Assembly: GCA_946811695.1 (NCBI GenBank)
Contig: OX328125.1
Location: 51,537,994-51,601,993 of the forward strand
Direction of reading: 5' to 3'
Origin: Gonocerus acuteangulatus
Taxonomy: Eukaryota; Arthropoda; Insecta; Hemiptera; Coreidae
DNA: 64,000 nt
The notes below the pieces were generated by a model. That model saw only the letters and a program-made list of their open reading frames with translations, was not told the origin of the DNA and made no database searches. Positions 45,063-55,516 of this stretch are shown one piece after another (positions within the stretch are counted from its first letter, which is position 1; each line of letters opens with the position of its first letter). The position numbers were made by a program, and so were the translations under genes.

Positions 45063-45386
45063 ATTTGATAAATAATTTTAAAACCAGTAATCGCATCTAG
45101 AAAAACCCTCGTTGATGTGATAACGGATAAACAGAAATACTGTACAGATATGTCATTGAAAACGTTTTGATTTATGCTTGAGCAGAGATGAATCCATTTG
45201 AAATTAAAATATTATCTGAATTTCAATGACGACACCATCCATGAGATCAGGAGTATATTTCAAACTTCTTGAATGAACAAATGTAGATTTCAGGAAGAAG
45301 AAAGATCGCATGAGAAACATAAATGTAGGAAATTTAATAAGCATTCGCTAGATAAATAGATAGAATAGATGTTTTACATTTAATCC
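45063..45386. other. Unannotated flank of the retrotransposon
   Basis: Pre-insertion flank; nothing else recognised. Confidence 0.4.
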
Positions 45387-45399
45387 AATTTTCAAAGCT

Positions 45400-47665
45400 T
45401 ACTTTACTTACTTTACTTTATCCTACGCCCGCACGAGGCAATTCTGCCATCAAGCGCCTCGCAGACCAGTACAGGGAGGAAAGCAGCAAATTCATATCAT
45501 CGTACTCTGGACAGGTTAGCGCACTGCAGGATGTAAGGTGTGCAGCGTCCATTCTGCCACCATTGCACAGTGGACAGATGTCTGTCTCAACTACGCCGAT
45601 TCTGTGCAGGTGGGCCTGTAGGTAGTCATGTCCGGTGGTTGTTCTGAAGAGGCAGACAGCCAATTCTCTGGGCAGATCTCGGGGCACCGGTCCTTTTGTG
45701 ACTAGCTTCTCCCAAATTTTACCAGTTGCTGCTTTGCGGTGTCCTTCAGCTACTGCTATGTTCACGATAGCCTTTATTTGGGAGTATGCTGATGAGAGTG
45801 TCACCAAAGCTGACGGCTGTTCTTCGTTTGATCCTTTCTTTGCCAATTCATCGGCTTTTTCATTCCCAGGCACTCCCACGTGGCTAGGAATCCACTGAAG
45901 CACAACAGTAACTTTGGCTGCTACTTCTGAGAGCCTTTTTCTGCATTCCAAAGTGCGTTGGCAATCTGTTGATGAGTTAGATGTTAGGGCCAATATAGCA
46001 GCCTGTGAGTCCACCAAGAATACGATATTTCCTGTTAAGCCTCTGCGTTCTACCTCTCCGACCGCCTCCATTATAGCTGCCACTTCCCCATCAAAATTAC
46101 TTAGTGGCTTCCCAACAGGTATGGCTCCTTGAAATTCTCGGGAGAAATAGCCAGCGACCGTTTGACCAGTGGCAGGTATTGTTGATCCATCTGTGTAAAT
46201 ATGTAGCCATGCTGGTTCCGGATACCTTGAGTGTATAGTTTCGAGAGCAGCCTTCCTCAGCTCTATTTCGAGGGATGCAGATTTTGGTGTATTATGGCTA
46301 CTTAGGGAGATAGAGGCTAGCGGTAGCGTCGAAAACACTTCTTGTATCACCGAAGCTGGTGCTGGAGTGCTTGGCTGGATATTATACTTTAGGAGGAGTT
46401 CCTTAGCACGCTTCAGTGGTGTAGTTTGTGTTTTTAGACGATGACTTGCTGGGATGTAATTATTCCATAGTGTTGGGTTAATCCTCCTTGTACGCTCCCA
46501 AAACTTCAGAACAGCCCTATCCCGCCTCGCTCTGAGGGGCTCGATGCCTGCTTGAATTTCCATGGCTGCAATAGGTGTTGATTTAGCAGCTCCGGTAATG
46601 ATTCTTAGGGCTCTGTTCTGAACTTTTTTTATGCGTTCTTGTCTACTTTCACTGGCAAGGTCCATGAGCTCACCTCCATACTCCAGAACAGGCCTGACGT
46701 AGGACTTGTATGCTGCATTCAGGACGTCCTGTGATGCTCCCCATTTTACAGAGGTAAGTCGCTTGAGCAACCTCAGTCTGTTCGTTCCCCTAGTATCGGC
46801 ATCGTCTATGTGTTGGTGGAATTTCAATTTGTTGTCCAGTAGGATGCCTAGGTACTTTGTAAGATTGCTACTTGACAAAGGCTCATTTTTGTACTGCAGA
46901 TGTAGGACTGGTGGCTTAGTAGACAAAGTAAAGTGCTGGAAGACAGTTTTTTCTGGGCTGACTGTCATCTTGTTTGAGTCTGCCCAATGGGCCAGTTTAG
47001 TTAGAGCTTTGTTTAGATGCTCTTGGAGGCTTGCTGAGTTTGAGCTTGTTGCCCAAATCACCAGGTCGTCAGCGAATAGCAGGGCACTTATGCCTGGAAT
47101 CGACTTTAAATTTGTTAAGAGGTCGTTTATCATTAGATTGAACAGCAGGCAGGAGAGGACAGCACCCTGGGGTAAACCTTGGCGTAGTTGACGAAAGCTC
47201 GAGGTGGAGTTACGAAAACGGACTCGAATTTCTCTGCTTGACAAGAAGCTTTTGATCCAACGCAATATTCTCCCACCGACACCGTATGCCTTCAGTTTTT
47301 TAATGAGAAGTTGCCTCCAAACTTTATCGAAGGCAGCCTTAAAGTCCACCATAATAGCCAGAGTGGACATTTTCCTGTGGAATCCATCCTTTATTTCCTG
47401 CGTCAACTGTACGACATTATCGGTAGTACTCCTGGATTTGCGAAACGCCTTCTGTCCATCATCGAGTATACAAGATCGCTCAACAAATTCTGTTAGTCTA
47501 TTTACTATCATCCTTTCAGCAATCTTACATAAGCTGCTAGTAAGGGCAATAGGTCTGTAGCTAGATAGGGAGGAGGCAGGCTTGCCTTTCTTGAGGAGTG
47601 GGATAATCTCTGCTTTCCTCCAGGTTTGCGGTAAGTGCTGAGTCCATGTAAGATTTGTCATCTTT
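45400..47665 (-). mobile_element. 5'-truncated I-group non-LTR retrotransposon
   Basis: The insertion is flanked by a perfect 13-bp duplication AATTTTCAAAGCT (45387-45399 and 47666-47678), the mark of target-primed reverse transcription. On the minus strand it ends in a TAAAG-type repeat tail (45420-45400). It lacks ORF1, the endonuclease and the first part of RT, so it is 5'-truncated, yet the remaining pol frame is intact. RNase H after RT places it in the I group. Intact frame and perfect duplication suggest a recent insertion. Confidence 0.9.
45418..47661 (-). CDS. Non-LTR retrotransposon pol (RT, RNase H, C-terminal zinc motif), 5'-truncated
   Basis: 747 codons with no stop. RT: YRPIALTSSLCKIAERMI (35-52), motif A VDFKAAFDKVW (about 105-115, Asp106), LRQGLPQGAVLSCLLFNLMI (159-178), and the catalytic FADD box at 196-199. 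RNase H: YTDGS (Asp491), GEVAAI (Glu526), VDSQAA (Asp551), IPSHVGVPGNEKADELAK (His594, Asp604), so all usual catalytic residues are present. A CX2CX8HX3C motif (696-712) is near the end. In a full element the protein nicks DNA, copies the RNA and removes it from the hybrid. Here the Met at 47661 is merely the first ATG after truncation, and the endonuclease is missing. The stop TAA is the first triplet of the tail repeat, so there is no 3' UTR. Confidence 0.9.
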   Translation of the reverse strand: MTNLTWTQHLPQTWRKAEIIPLLKKGKPASSLSSYRPIALTSSLCKIAERMIVNRLTEFVERSCILDDGQKAFRKSRSTTDNVVQLTQEIKDGFHRKMSTLAIMVDFKAAFDKVWRQLLIKKLKAYGVGGRILRWIKSFLSSREIRVRFRNSTSSFRQLRQGLPQGAVLSCLLFNLMINDLLTNLKSIPGISALLFADDLVIWATSSNSASLQEHLNKALTKLAHWADSNKMTVSPEKTVFQHFTLSTKPPVLHLQYKNEPLSSSNLTKYLGILLDNKLKFHQHIDDADTRGTNRLRLLKRLTSVKWGASQDVLNAAYKSYVRPVLEYGGELMDLASESRQERIKKVQNRALRIITGAAKSTPIAAMEIQAGIEPLRARRDRAVLKFWERTRRINPTLWNNYIPASHRLKTQTTPLKRAKELLLKYNIQPSTPAPASVIQEVFSTLPLASISLSSHNTPKSASLEIELRKAALETIHSRYPEPAWLHIYTDGSTIPATGQTVAGYFSREFQGAIPVGKPLSNFDGEVAAIMEAVGEVERRGLTGNIVFLVDSQAAILALTSNSSTDCQRTLECRKRLSEVAAKVTVVLQWIPSHVGVPGNEKADELAKKGSNEEQPSALVTLSSAYSQIKAIVNIAVAEGHRKAATGKIWEKLVTKGPVPRDLPRELAVCLFRTTTGHDYLQAHLHRIGVVETDICPLCNGGRMDAAHLTSCSALTCPEYDDMNLLLSSLYWSARRLMAELPRAGVG

Positions 47666-47678
47666 AATTTTCAAAGCT

Positions 47679-47973
47679 GTGTCGATATATATGTAAGAAT
47701 ATATCCAAAAATCCGAGGAAAAATCTTTTTTTTTTAAATTTATTACAACGGTTATAGATATGGCATTGGAAATTGTTTCATCAGGTTTCCCACGTTCAAG
47801 TACTTATAAAACATTAACTTTGAAGCTTTTCTCGACGTTTACCAAGTATCCATGTTCTGGTGGACGGACTTTGCTGATTAATGAGCTTGACATTTCAAAC
47901 TAAACGAAGGATTTTGTATCAAATTCCTTGGAAATCGGACCAATTTTAGACTAGCTGCAGAGAGAATAGACAA

Positions 47974-47975
<2 letters not shown>
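47679..47975. other. Unannotated stretch
   Basis: No gene or repeat recognised apart from a T-run near 47730. Confidence 0.4.

Positions 47976-47977
<2 letters not shown>

Positions 47978-48034
<57 letters not shown>
47978..48034. repeat. (AT)n microsatellite
   Basis: AT tract on the left side of the foldback at 48067-48320. Confidence 0.95.
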
Positions 48035-48037
<3 letters not shown>

Positions 48038-48066
48038 TCTGGTGAATGATGACCCGATATATATAT

Positions 48067-48316
48067 TTTCACTTTTTCTTGTTTCTTTTTCTGGCAGGGG
48101 GTCGATAAAGTAGTACACACTTTTTTCCTTTAACTACTTTATTTTGTATGTTTCGCCCGACATGTTTCGTGCCTTTTCGCACCTCTTCAGGGGCTTTCCT
48201 TATCAGGAAGTCCTCTCGTCGTGTTGTCTAGCTTGAGTCAGGCGTAATAGTTAGTTAAAGGAAAAAAGTGTGTACTACTTTATCGACCCCCTGCCAGAAA
48301 AAGAAACAAGAAAAAG

Positions 48317-48320
<4 letters not shown>
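48067..48320 (-). repeat. Foldback repeat with hammerhead-like box, flanked by (AT)n
   Basis: Arms of about 68 bases (48067-48134 and 48252-48320) are inverted copies containing CTGGCAGGGGGTCGATAAAG. The loop carries, on the minus strand, CTGAAGAGGTGC, a short loop, GCACGAAACATG (48191-48161). An (AT)n tract abuts both sides. Similar boxes occur in the foldback at 50241-50591 and at 63151. Confidence 0.7.

Positions 48321-48367
<47 letters not shown>
48321..48367. repeat. (AT)n microsatellite
   Basis: AT tract between the foldback and the Helentron-like tail. Confidence 0.95.
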
Positions 48368-48373
<6 letters not shown>

Positions 48374-48490
48374 GCAAATTGGAACCACCGTTATATTCTC
48401 GATTTATGGGTTCTCTAACGTGAAATTGTCTAGTCGGCACTTCCGGATTGCGTCATCAGGCGAACCTCATAAGCTGGGAGGAATACTTAT
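48321..48490 (+). mobile_element. Helentron/HINE-like 3' tail fragment
   Basis: After the (AT)n tract comes GATTTATGGGTTCTCTAACG, CTAGTCGGCACTTCCGGA and TTGCGTCATCAGGCGAACC. This matches the tail at the window start (CTATGGGTTCTGAAACG, CTAGTCGGCACTTTGCGGA). No clear terminal hairpin. Confidence 0.6.
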
Positions 48491-48895
48491 TGCATTGATT
48501 GTCTTGTTGAAAAATGTACTCGATTTACGCATATGCTAAACAATCGTAATCTTATTCGCACAAGGAAGGAGTAAATTTAATTACAAGGCTACGGAAGTGT
48601 ATTGTGCTGTAGCTTTGCATAATTAAAGTTTAGTACCGGATACTGGATGTTGTCACAGTGAAAAAGAAAGTACTCAGAACGTGACCCACTCATTCTAAGG
48701 TGATTCCTCCGTTAAGGAAAGGATAGACCTGCTCCAAACCAATCCAACGAATGGAAGCCTACAATCAATAAAATCACTGCCATCTATTAACCTAATTGCA
48801 TGAATCATTCAATCCAGAAGTCCTCTCGAGGAATGGTCGTTCAAACCAAACATTCTTCCGATAACACGAGTCCTTAGGCATTCTCGTCTCGAGAG
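48491..48895. other. Unannotated stretch
   Basis: No feature recognised. Confidence 0.4.
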
Positions 48896-48944
48896 GTGTT
48901 CTCGTCAAGGAACGTCTTAAGTATGTGGTACATATTTATACTTA

Positions 48945-49392
48945 CTTCTGTAAAAGTATTCCATCCTGCAGAATTTAAATATTTTATCAGACACCTTCCA
49001 AAAAAATCTCCTGGTTATGACCTCATAACAGCCCTAATCCTAAAAAATCTACCTCACAAAGCATTTATTTTCCTAGCATACATATTCAATTCGAACTACC
49101 CACTTCCCAAATCCATGGAAGCACTCTATAATAATCCTTATACCTAAACCTCAGAAACCTCCCAAGAATCCATCTTCCTATCGTCCTATCAGTTTGCTCC
49201 CAATCATGTCCAAGATATTTGAAAAACTTCTCCTAAAAAGAATTCGGTCCACGATCCCTCCCAATTCCTTACCAGATCACCAGTTTGGTTTTCGTCCTCA
49301 GCATTGAACCATCCAACAATGCTTCAGCGTTGTTGACACCATATCCCACACGCTTGAAAGTAGAAACTACTTTAAAAAAAAAAAAAAAAAAC
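48945..49392 (+). pseudogene. Jockey-clade reverse transcriptase relic
   Basis: Three frame segments keep RT signatures in order: KKSPGYDLITALILKNLP (thumb-proximal start of RT), then, in another frame, IPKPQKPPKNPSSYRPISLL and FEKLLLKRI, then LPDHQFGFRPQH. A further shift gives QQCFSVVDTISHTLES. It ends at an A-run (49375-49391). The fragment covers about 140 residues of RT with at least two frameshifts and lacks the FADD box. It differs from the I-group copy at 45.4 kb and is closer to the jockey clade. Confidence 0.8.
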
Positions 49393-50240
49393 TTTTGTAA
49401 AAACACTTGTAACAGTGAAAATAAATTAATTTTTGCAGGAACTGATTCATCTTGGGGCGTTGCCGAATCATTTGTATCCGTAGCACGTGCTCCTAAATCT
49501 CAAAAAAGTAACTCAACTATTTTGCTTTGCAAGGAAAATTTTTTTTTTTTAAACTTCCATACCAAAATCTCTGGGAAACTGGTAATCTCAGGCGCTAAAC
49601 TGGTTTTAAACAGTTTTATAGGCGGGATATTAAGCGAATTTCGCCTTTTTTGCACGAATGAACACTATTTTCTCTACCATTCGATTTCTTATCATACATA
49701 ACGTTCGGGGGGGGGGGGACAAAAAAGGCCAACTAGCAGAATCTGTGTCATCTTAGCGCGATTACATATTATCCTTATCCGTGATAAGATTTGGAAGGCT
49801 TGCAGTGGAAATTCTTAATCTTTTTTGTATTTTCAAACTTCCTGCACAAGTTTAGCACGAAAGTTTCATTAGTAATATAATTTTATTATTAAAAGTTAAT
49901 TTGACTACAAAAAAAAAAAAAAAATGAAACATCTACTCAAATGAAATATCCGAAAAAGTAAAATTATAGAAGCTTAAATGGCCAAAAGTCCTTCTTTCAC
50001 AATCTCTTACTTCTACGAATTGCCTAATTTTATTGACAACTTATTTACTCATAAAAGAAATAAATACGAAGCATTAATCAGAGAAAAATGAGAAATGGAA
50101 ATCCGAACCCTTTTGGACGAAACGTTTTTAGTAAGGTATTATTTCAAGGAAATACAATATATTTAAGTCCATTATGTTCCACCCCTGTGTTTTCGGAGGG
50201 AAGACTGTAATGAAATAATTATTGTTCAACTGAACCTTTT
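49393..50240. other. Unannotated stretch
   Basis: No gene recognised. A G-run lies at about 49708-49719. Confidence 0.4.
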
Positions 50241-50591
50241 CATAATCTTCGTACTTTCGTGCAAGGCGGAAGGTCAAATAATAAAAACTTCACCACACAG
50301 TTTCACGAACGTCATTACGTCCCTACATGTTTCACACCTTTATGGCGCCTCTTCAGGGGATAAAAGTTACAAATATAAAAGCTCCAGCCTCAAGCTAAGG
50401 AGGATAACCTTCTACCAGTACGGCCACGTCTACACGTCGAGGCTGCACGTTTTATATTTGTAACTTTTTCCCCTGAAGAGACTCCAAGAAGGTGTGATAC
50501 TTGTAGGGGGGGGGGATAAATTTGGTAAAACTCTGTGATGAGTTTTTATTATGTGACCTTCCGCCTTGCACGAAAGTACGAAGATATTATG
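50241..50591. repeat. Foldback repeat with hammerhead-like boxes
   Basis: The left arm (50241-50382) and right arm (50449-50591) are inverted copies with differences. The outer parts share TTCGTACTTTCGTGCAAGGC and the inner parts TTACAAATATAAAA. On the minus strand the left arm contains CTGAAGAGGCGCC, ATAAA, GGTGTGAAACATG (50357-50326), where GCGCC can pair with GGTGT. The right arm has a partner box on the plus strand starting CCTGAAGAGACTCC (about 50483). The 66-base spacer matches part of 63200-63260. Confidence 0.75.
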
Positions 50592-50852
50592 AAATATGCA
50601 ATACTAGATAACATAATGTGTAAAATACGGAAACTGCCTAGAGAGTTCCATGATCCACAGTCAAATTTAATTTCGAAAATCCGATGACATGGTGTCTCTT
50701 GGGGATCAGCTAAAGCTGATGCTTTCGGGTTTGATATTAATTCATTTGAGTGTACTCTTGAAATTGAATGAACCATGTTTCAATCATCCAAATGTCTGGT
50801 TATAACTTTACGTTTTCTATTTATGTAAATTTTCTTTCTTCAAGAAGGGGAC
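50592..50852. other. Unannotated stretch before the minisatellite
   Basis: Nothing recognised. Confidence 0.4.
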
Positions 50853-52094
50853 CAAATGGAGGAGCGTTAATGAGTCAGTAGTCCAAGAGTTAACTCAAAT
50901 GGAGGAGCGTAATGCGTCAGTAGTCCAAGAGATAACTCAAATGGAGGAGCGTTGATGAGTCAGTAGTCCAAGAGATAACTCAAATGGAGGAGCGTTAATG
51001 TATCAGTAGTCCAAGAGATAACTCAAATGGAGGAGCGTTACTGAGTCAGTAGTCCAAGAGGTAACTGAAATGGAGGAGCGTTAATGAGTCAGTAGTCCAA
51101 GAGATAACTCAAATGGAGGAGCGTTAATGAGTCAGTAATCCACGAAATAACTCAAATGGAGGAGCGTTAATGAGTCAGTAGTCCAAGAGTTAACTCAAAT
51201 GGAGGAGCGTTAATGAGTCAGTAATCCAAGAGATAACTCAAATGGAGGAGCGTTAATGCGTCAGTAGTCCAAGAGGTAACTCAAATGGAGGAGCGTTAAT
51301 GAGTCAGTAGTCCAAGAGATAACTCAAATGGAGGAGCGAATGAGTCAGTAGTCCAAGAGATAACTCAAATGGAGGAGCGTTAATGCGTCAGTAGTCCAAG
51401 AGATAACTCAAATGGAGGAGCGTTAAGGCGTCAGTAGTCCAAGAGATAACTCAAATGGAGGAGCGTTAACGAGTCAGTAGTCCAAGAGATAACTCAAATG
51501 GAGGAGAGTTAACGAGTCAGTAGTCCAAGAGATAACTCAAATGGAGGAGCGTTAATGAGTCAGTAGTCCACGAAATAACTCAAATGGAGGAGCGTTAATG
51601 AGTCAGTAATCCACGAAATAACTCAAATGGAGGAGCGTTAATGAGTCAGTAGTCCAAGAGTTAACTCAAATGGAGGAGCGTTAATGAGTCAGTAATCCAA
51701 GAGATAACTCAAATGGAGGAGCGTTAATGCGTCAGTAGTCCAAGAGGTAACTCAAATGGAGGAGCGTTAATGAGTCAGTAGTCCAAGAGATAACTCAAAT
51801 GGAGGAGCGAATGAGTCAGTAGTCCAAGAGATAACTCAAATGGAGGAGCGTTAATGCGTCAGTAGTCCAAGAGATAACTCAAATGGAGGAGCGTTAAGGC
51901 GTCAGTAGTCCAAGAGATAACTCAAATGGAGGAGCGTTAACGAGTCAGTAGTCCAAGAGATAACTCAAATGGAGGAGAGTTAACGAGTCAGTAGTCCAAG
52001 AGATAACTCAAATGGAGGAGCGTTAATGAGTCAGTAGTCCAAGAGATAACTCAAATGGAGGAGCGTTAATGTATCAGTAGTCCAAGAGATAACT
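50853..52094. repeat. 43-bp minisatellite, 29 units, with higher-order structure
   Basis: The unit is CAAATGGAGGAGCGTTAATG, AGTCAGTAGTCCAAGAGATA, ACT. I count 29 units (26 of 43 bp, one of 42 and two of 41), which adds to 1,242 bases exactly. Unit variants repeat in the same order: units 7-16 match units 18-27, so an 11-unit block of 471 bp has been duplicated. The unit is not a multiple of three and carries stops, so it is not coding. There are no unique spacers, which rules out a CRISPR-like array. Confidence 0.97.
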
Positions 52095-52660
52095 CAAATA
52101 ATTCCAAACAAATCATTCATCCATTAACTAACTTACCTGGGTTTCATCTACCAGAATTACTGTACAGGATATCTTCTAGTTCCGTTTTCAATTGCTTCCC
52201 CAAATGAGAATAGCTATTGTTACAGCACGCAAGACCTGAAGTAAATGCGGGTTTAGTATCAGAGCGCGCCCTCATTTTGAACAATAGCTTCCAGTCACAG
52301 GCGTTATCTCAGATCACAATCCACAGTTTTGACCTCTAAACTCTCGAATTTTAGCTCGCTTCTATCTCGATTTTACCAATTCTTCCTCCAGGAAATTTAT
52401 TTTTAAATTGAAAGGATGAGTACTATTAGTTTTTATATCACTTTTATAGCTTCAAATTATACAATTAATAATTGGGAATAATATTCGTTAGAAATATTTT
52501 TGTTTATTTAGCACGCTGACAAATACAGTACTTTTAAGGAGCCCTGAATCAAGCGAAATATTCTCGTATTGGACAAAACCTCAACAGTCTAAGATTTTTC
52601 TTAGAGTGAAGCCGAGGGCGATTAATTCATGTGGGCAGTGACATTTTAACACCAATTTTA
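52095..52660. other. Unannotated stretch next to the minisatellite
   Basis: No gene called. A segment at 52137-52235 looks exon-like on the minus strand, with plausible splice signals, but all three frames contain stops. Confidence 0.4.

Positions 52661-52662
<2 letters not shown>

Positions 52663-52695
<33 letters not shown>
52663..52695. repeat. Poly(T) tract
   Basis: T-run of about 33 bases just before a SINE. Confidence 0.9.
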
Positions 52696-52700
<5 letters not shown>

Positions 52701-52713
52701 TTGCAAGAGGAGG

Positions 52714-52900
52714 CTAACAGTTTCCATGTTTAAAGGCGAAAACACTCCGTCTTGGGGTCATACGTTCGATTCCCACCAGTGTTGATGGCTATTCTTTCGA
52801 AAACATTATCCCTATCCTAGCTGGTGAAGGATGGTAACTAGTAGATAACCCGTTCCTTAAAGCTGACTTGTATAATTTGTAGGCGTTAAAATTTAGATAA
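52714..52900 (+). mobile_element. tRNA-derived SINE (family 2), degraded head
   Basis: A B box TTCGATTCCCACC is present. The body has TATCCCTATCCTAGCTGG, AACCCGTTCC and GACTTGTATAA, and it ends GGCGTTAAAATTTAGATAA as at 15365. The A box is not recognisable. Confidence 0.6.
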
Positions 52901-54890
52901 TTGAATATTCTTGGCACGAAGGAATGATCTAATATTATTTGTTTCTTGTATTGCGCTGGCGGAAGGAATTCACTTAAACTAATGAAAGTGCAGAACCTGA
53001 AAACAGTAGTTTTGAAGAGGGAAAGGAATTTTAAATTTCGCGGACTTATAGCAACGGTTATTTTTAATTTTTACCACTATAAATATTCAGCATTTGATTG
53101 AAATCTTTGGTAATTTTTTTTTCAGATGTACTTACTTTTTTTGAATGAATCAACCAGTACTCATTAAATTAAGTTATGCTCAAGAGAAGAGCTTCTGTAA
53201 AAATTTAGGAATAAGCAGATTCACAGTCATCTATCATTATTTTTACTTGATGCTTACGATTTCTTACTTATTAAAAATGTTGAGAGCCCAATTAAAAGTG
53301 ATAATAAAAGAACTCACCAAAAAGCGGCATTAGCCAATTGCTTGAGGAAAAGAAAGAAGATTACCTGAAAAAAAGAAAAAAAAAGGAAATTAGCCACGTT
53401 AAATGATGGTTAACTCAGATGGATATGTCACAAATGTAAGTTCTCATAATGTTTTACTTATAAAACATACCTTCAACATTAAATCATAAATTCTTAAAAT
53501 CAACTGGAAAACGGGAATTTCAATAAATTTATTTGATTGCTGCTTAAAGAAATAATAGACGCAACAGTTCCTATCTATCGGAAAACATTTTAAACAAAGA
53601 ATATCATTTTCGGCTAATAATCTTAATGCCCAAAACGTCATTTAAAGGATTGCTCTCTCTATTTAGAGAAATTCAAGAAGAGAAACTGAATGACATCATA
53701 TGTATTAATATAAAATAAAATCTTATAAATAAGCACAATAAATAAAAAAGTTATTTTTATTTTTTTACAATTTAAATTATTTAATTCATTTTACTTCGAA
53801 ATTCGTTCCATGAGCTGTCATTAGCGTGAAATGAGGAAGTATACACATTTAAAGATTGTAAATGAGACGTTACTAGAATTTATCTCTCATACTTGTATGA
53901 TCTGTAATAAAACCTTGTAAAACGTTTTCTTTTCATAGAATACGACTTTAATATTTTTTTTTTTTAAGTACAAGTTTTAGAGTTCTTAAAATTTAGCTAT
54001 TAACTCTCTAAGTAAATCAATCATATAACTTATTAGGTCAGTAAGGTGTCTTGGTAAAACGATATCAGAAATATAGGACCTCTAATGAGATATTGTAATG
54101 TTCTTTTTTTCTGAATTCATAAAATTATTTTGCTTTGTATTATATTTTTATTAAATTATTGCCTACCAATTAGTCTATTCGACTGTTTCGGAGAAGATTT
54201 TTCATACTCTTATTTAAGGATGCTGACTTATTTTCGATCGAAAAGGTAAATACATGAAAAGAAAGTATTTTCCGCTTTCAATCATTAAAGAAGTAAGATT
54301 TAATTGGTTAGCTAAAGTTAATATCAGTAGATCTAACGAAATACTCCATTAAATTAGGCAAGGGAATCGAGTTAATCCATTGTGCGGGGATTGATGTTTC
54401 AAGAAACAAACAATTGTCATGTCGTGCCTGAAAATGGGCTCTAAGATGAAAAAGGTTCAGCATATTACCTGACTACAGGTCATCAACCAGGCTCTCTCAT
54501 CACCTAACCTCACTCTCAATATTGATCCAGCCGGGCTAAAAATAACGCCAATTGAATATTTATAAGGGTATAATTTTTCCAACTGGCATTCAGGAGAAAT
54601 AAACTTTTGTATTGCTAAGTTTGATCACGTTTCGTAAATTGTAAATTCTCCCATTCATGTGAGAAAGAAGAAAATTTATTCTCCATAACTTTACGTGACT
54701 TTCTCTATTGGGCGTTTGGGAAAATAAGTAACTAAAAAGAATTAATAGCATTTATTTCATCTAATTTCGGGGAATCAATTTTTCATTTAGTAGAGCTTAA
54801 AAACATTTTGATTCATATAGTATAGGGAATACAAGTATAATAGTGTTAAAAATCTTTAAGGACATAGAAGTATCGACTATACTCGAGGGG
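52901..54890. other. Unannotated AT-rich stretch
   Basis: No gene or defined repeat in about 2 kb. Confidence 0.45.
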
Positions 54891-54893
54891 GGT

Positions 54894-55072
54894 CTCCAGT
54901 GGTCTAGTGGCTAGCACGCTAGATTCATAAGCGGGAGATGGTGGATTCGATCCCCACCGGCGGCAGGAATTTTCTCACCTCATGCTCGCTGAGAAAATTC
55001 CTGGCTGCATCCTGGATGTCCGCGCTAAATGCCAAGATTTGTTGATGCGCCGTAAAAAAAGTAAAAAAATAA
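54894..55072 (+). mobile_element. tRNA-derived SINE (family 1), most complete copy
   Basis: GGTCTCCAGTGGTCTAGTGG includes the A box, and GGATTCGATCCCCACCGGCG the B box. The body has GAATTTTCTC and GAGAAAATTCCTGGCTGC, an inverted pair, and the tail is GCGCCGTAAAAAAAG with A-rich repeats. This copy shows what the interrupted SINE at 10.8-12.0 kb looked like before insertion. Confidence 0.8.
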
Positions 55073-55203
55073 ATATACCAGAGGTTCTTAAACTTCTGAA
55101 TCCGGGGACTTGAACAAAATTCTGTTTTGTGGACCTCCTCTCAATCCCAGCCTTTGGGGAATATTTACCGGCGTCACACATATGATTGACGAAGAAGAAG
55201 AAA

Positions 55204-55516
55204 TTCTTTATTTAAAACAAAATAAAGAGGGCTGCCCAAATTTATTGGGTTGCTAAAAACACAGCGTACTTATCAATCTTTCGAAAATTCATTTCAAGTG
55301 GTTAAAATATGGTTTATTTTAAAATTAATTAGGAGTTTTGCCGAGAACATAAATTTTGGTGACGAAATAATACAAGAAAAAAAAATATATTAAATGAAAT
55401 CAATTTGAATGAAATTTTAAATTTATACAATTACTTTATAGGTCTGGACGTAAATTTTGTGAAATGAATTGCGAAAGATTGATAAGTAGCTGGTTAGCTC
55501 TCGTGAATGTGGTAGC
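55204..55516 (+). repeat. Dispersed repeat, copy 2 (pair at 8176-8474)
   Basis: Same orientation and block order as 8176-8474 (GCTGCCCAAAT, ATTGGGTTGCTAAAA, GTCTGGACGTAAATTTTG). No frame, terminal repeat or tail is apparent. Confidence 0.75.

Noticed and set aside
45635..47560. Five plus-strand frames opposite the retrotransposon pol
   Set aside because: They are antisense shadows of the minus-strand coding frame.
48161..48191. Calling the box a canonical hammerhead ribozyme
   Set aside because: The spacing between the CTGAAGA box and stem II is one base too long, and I could not place a convincing cleavage site with stems I and III.
50853..52094. CRISPR-like array
   Set aside because: The units are contiguous variants of one 43-bp sequence without unique spacers, in an animal-type genome.
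52137..52235. Exon-like segment (minus) with acceptor TTCAG and donor GTAAGT; one frame has a CC...LGKQLKTELEDIL pattern faintly like glypicans
   Set aside because: All three frames contain a stop within the segment, so it cannot be a coding exon as bounded.
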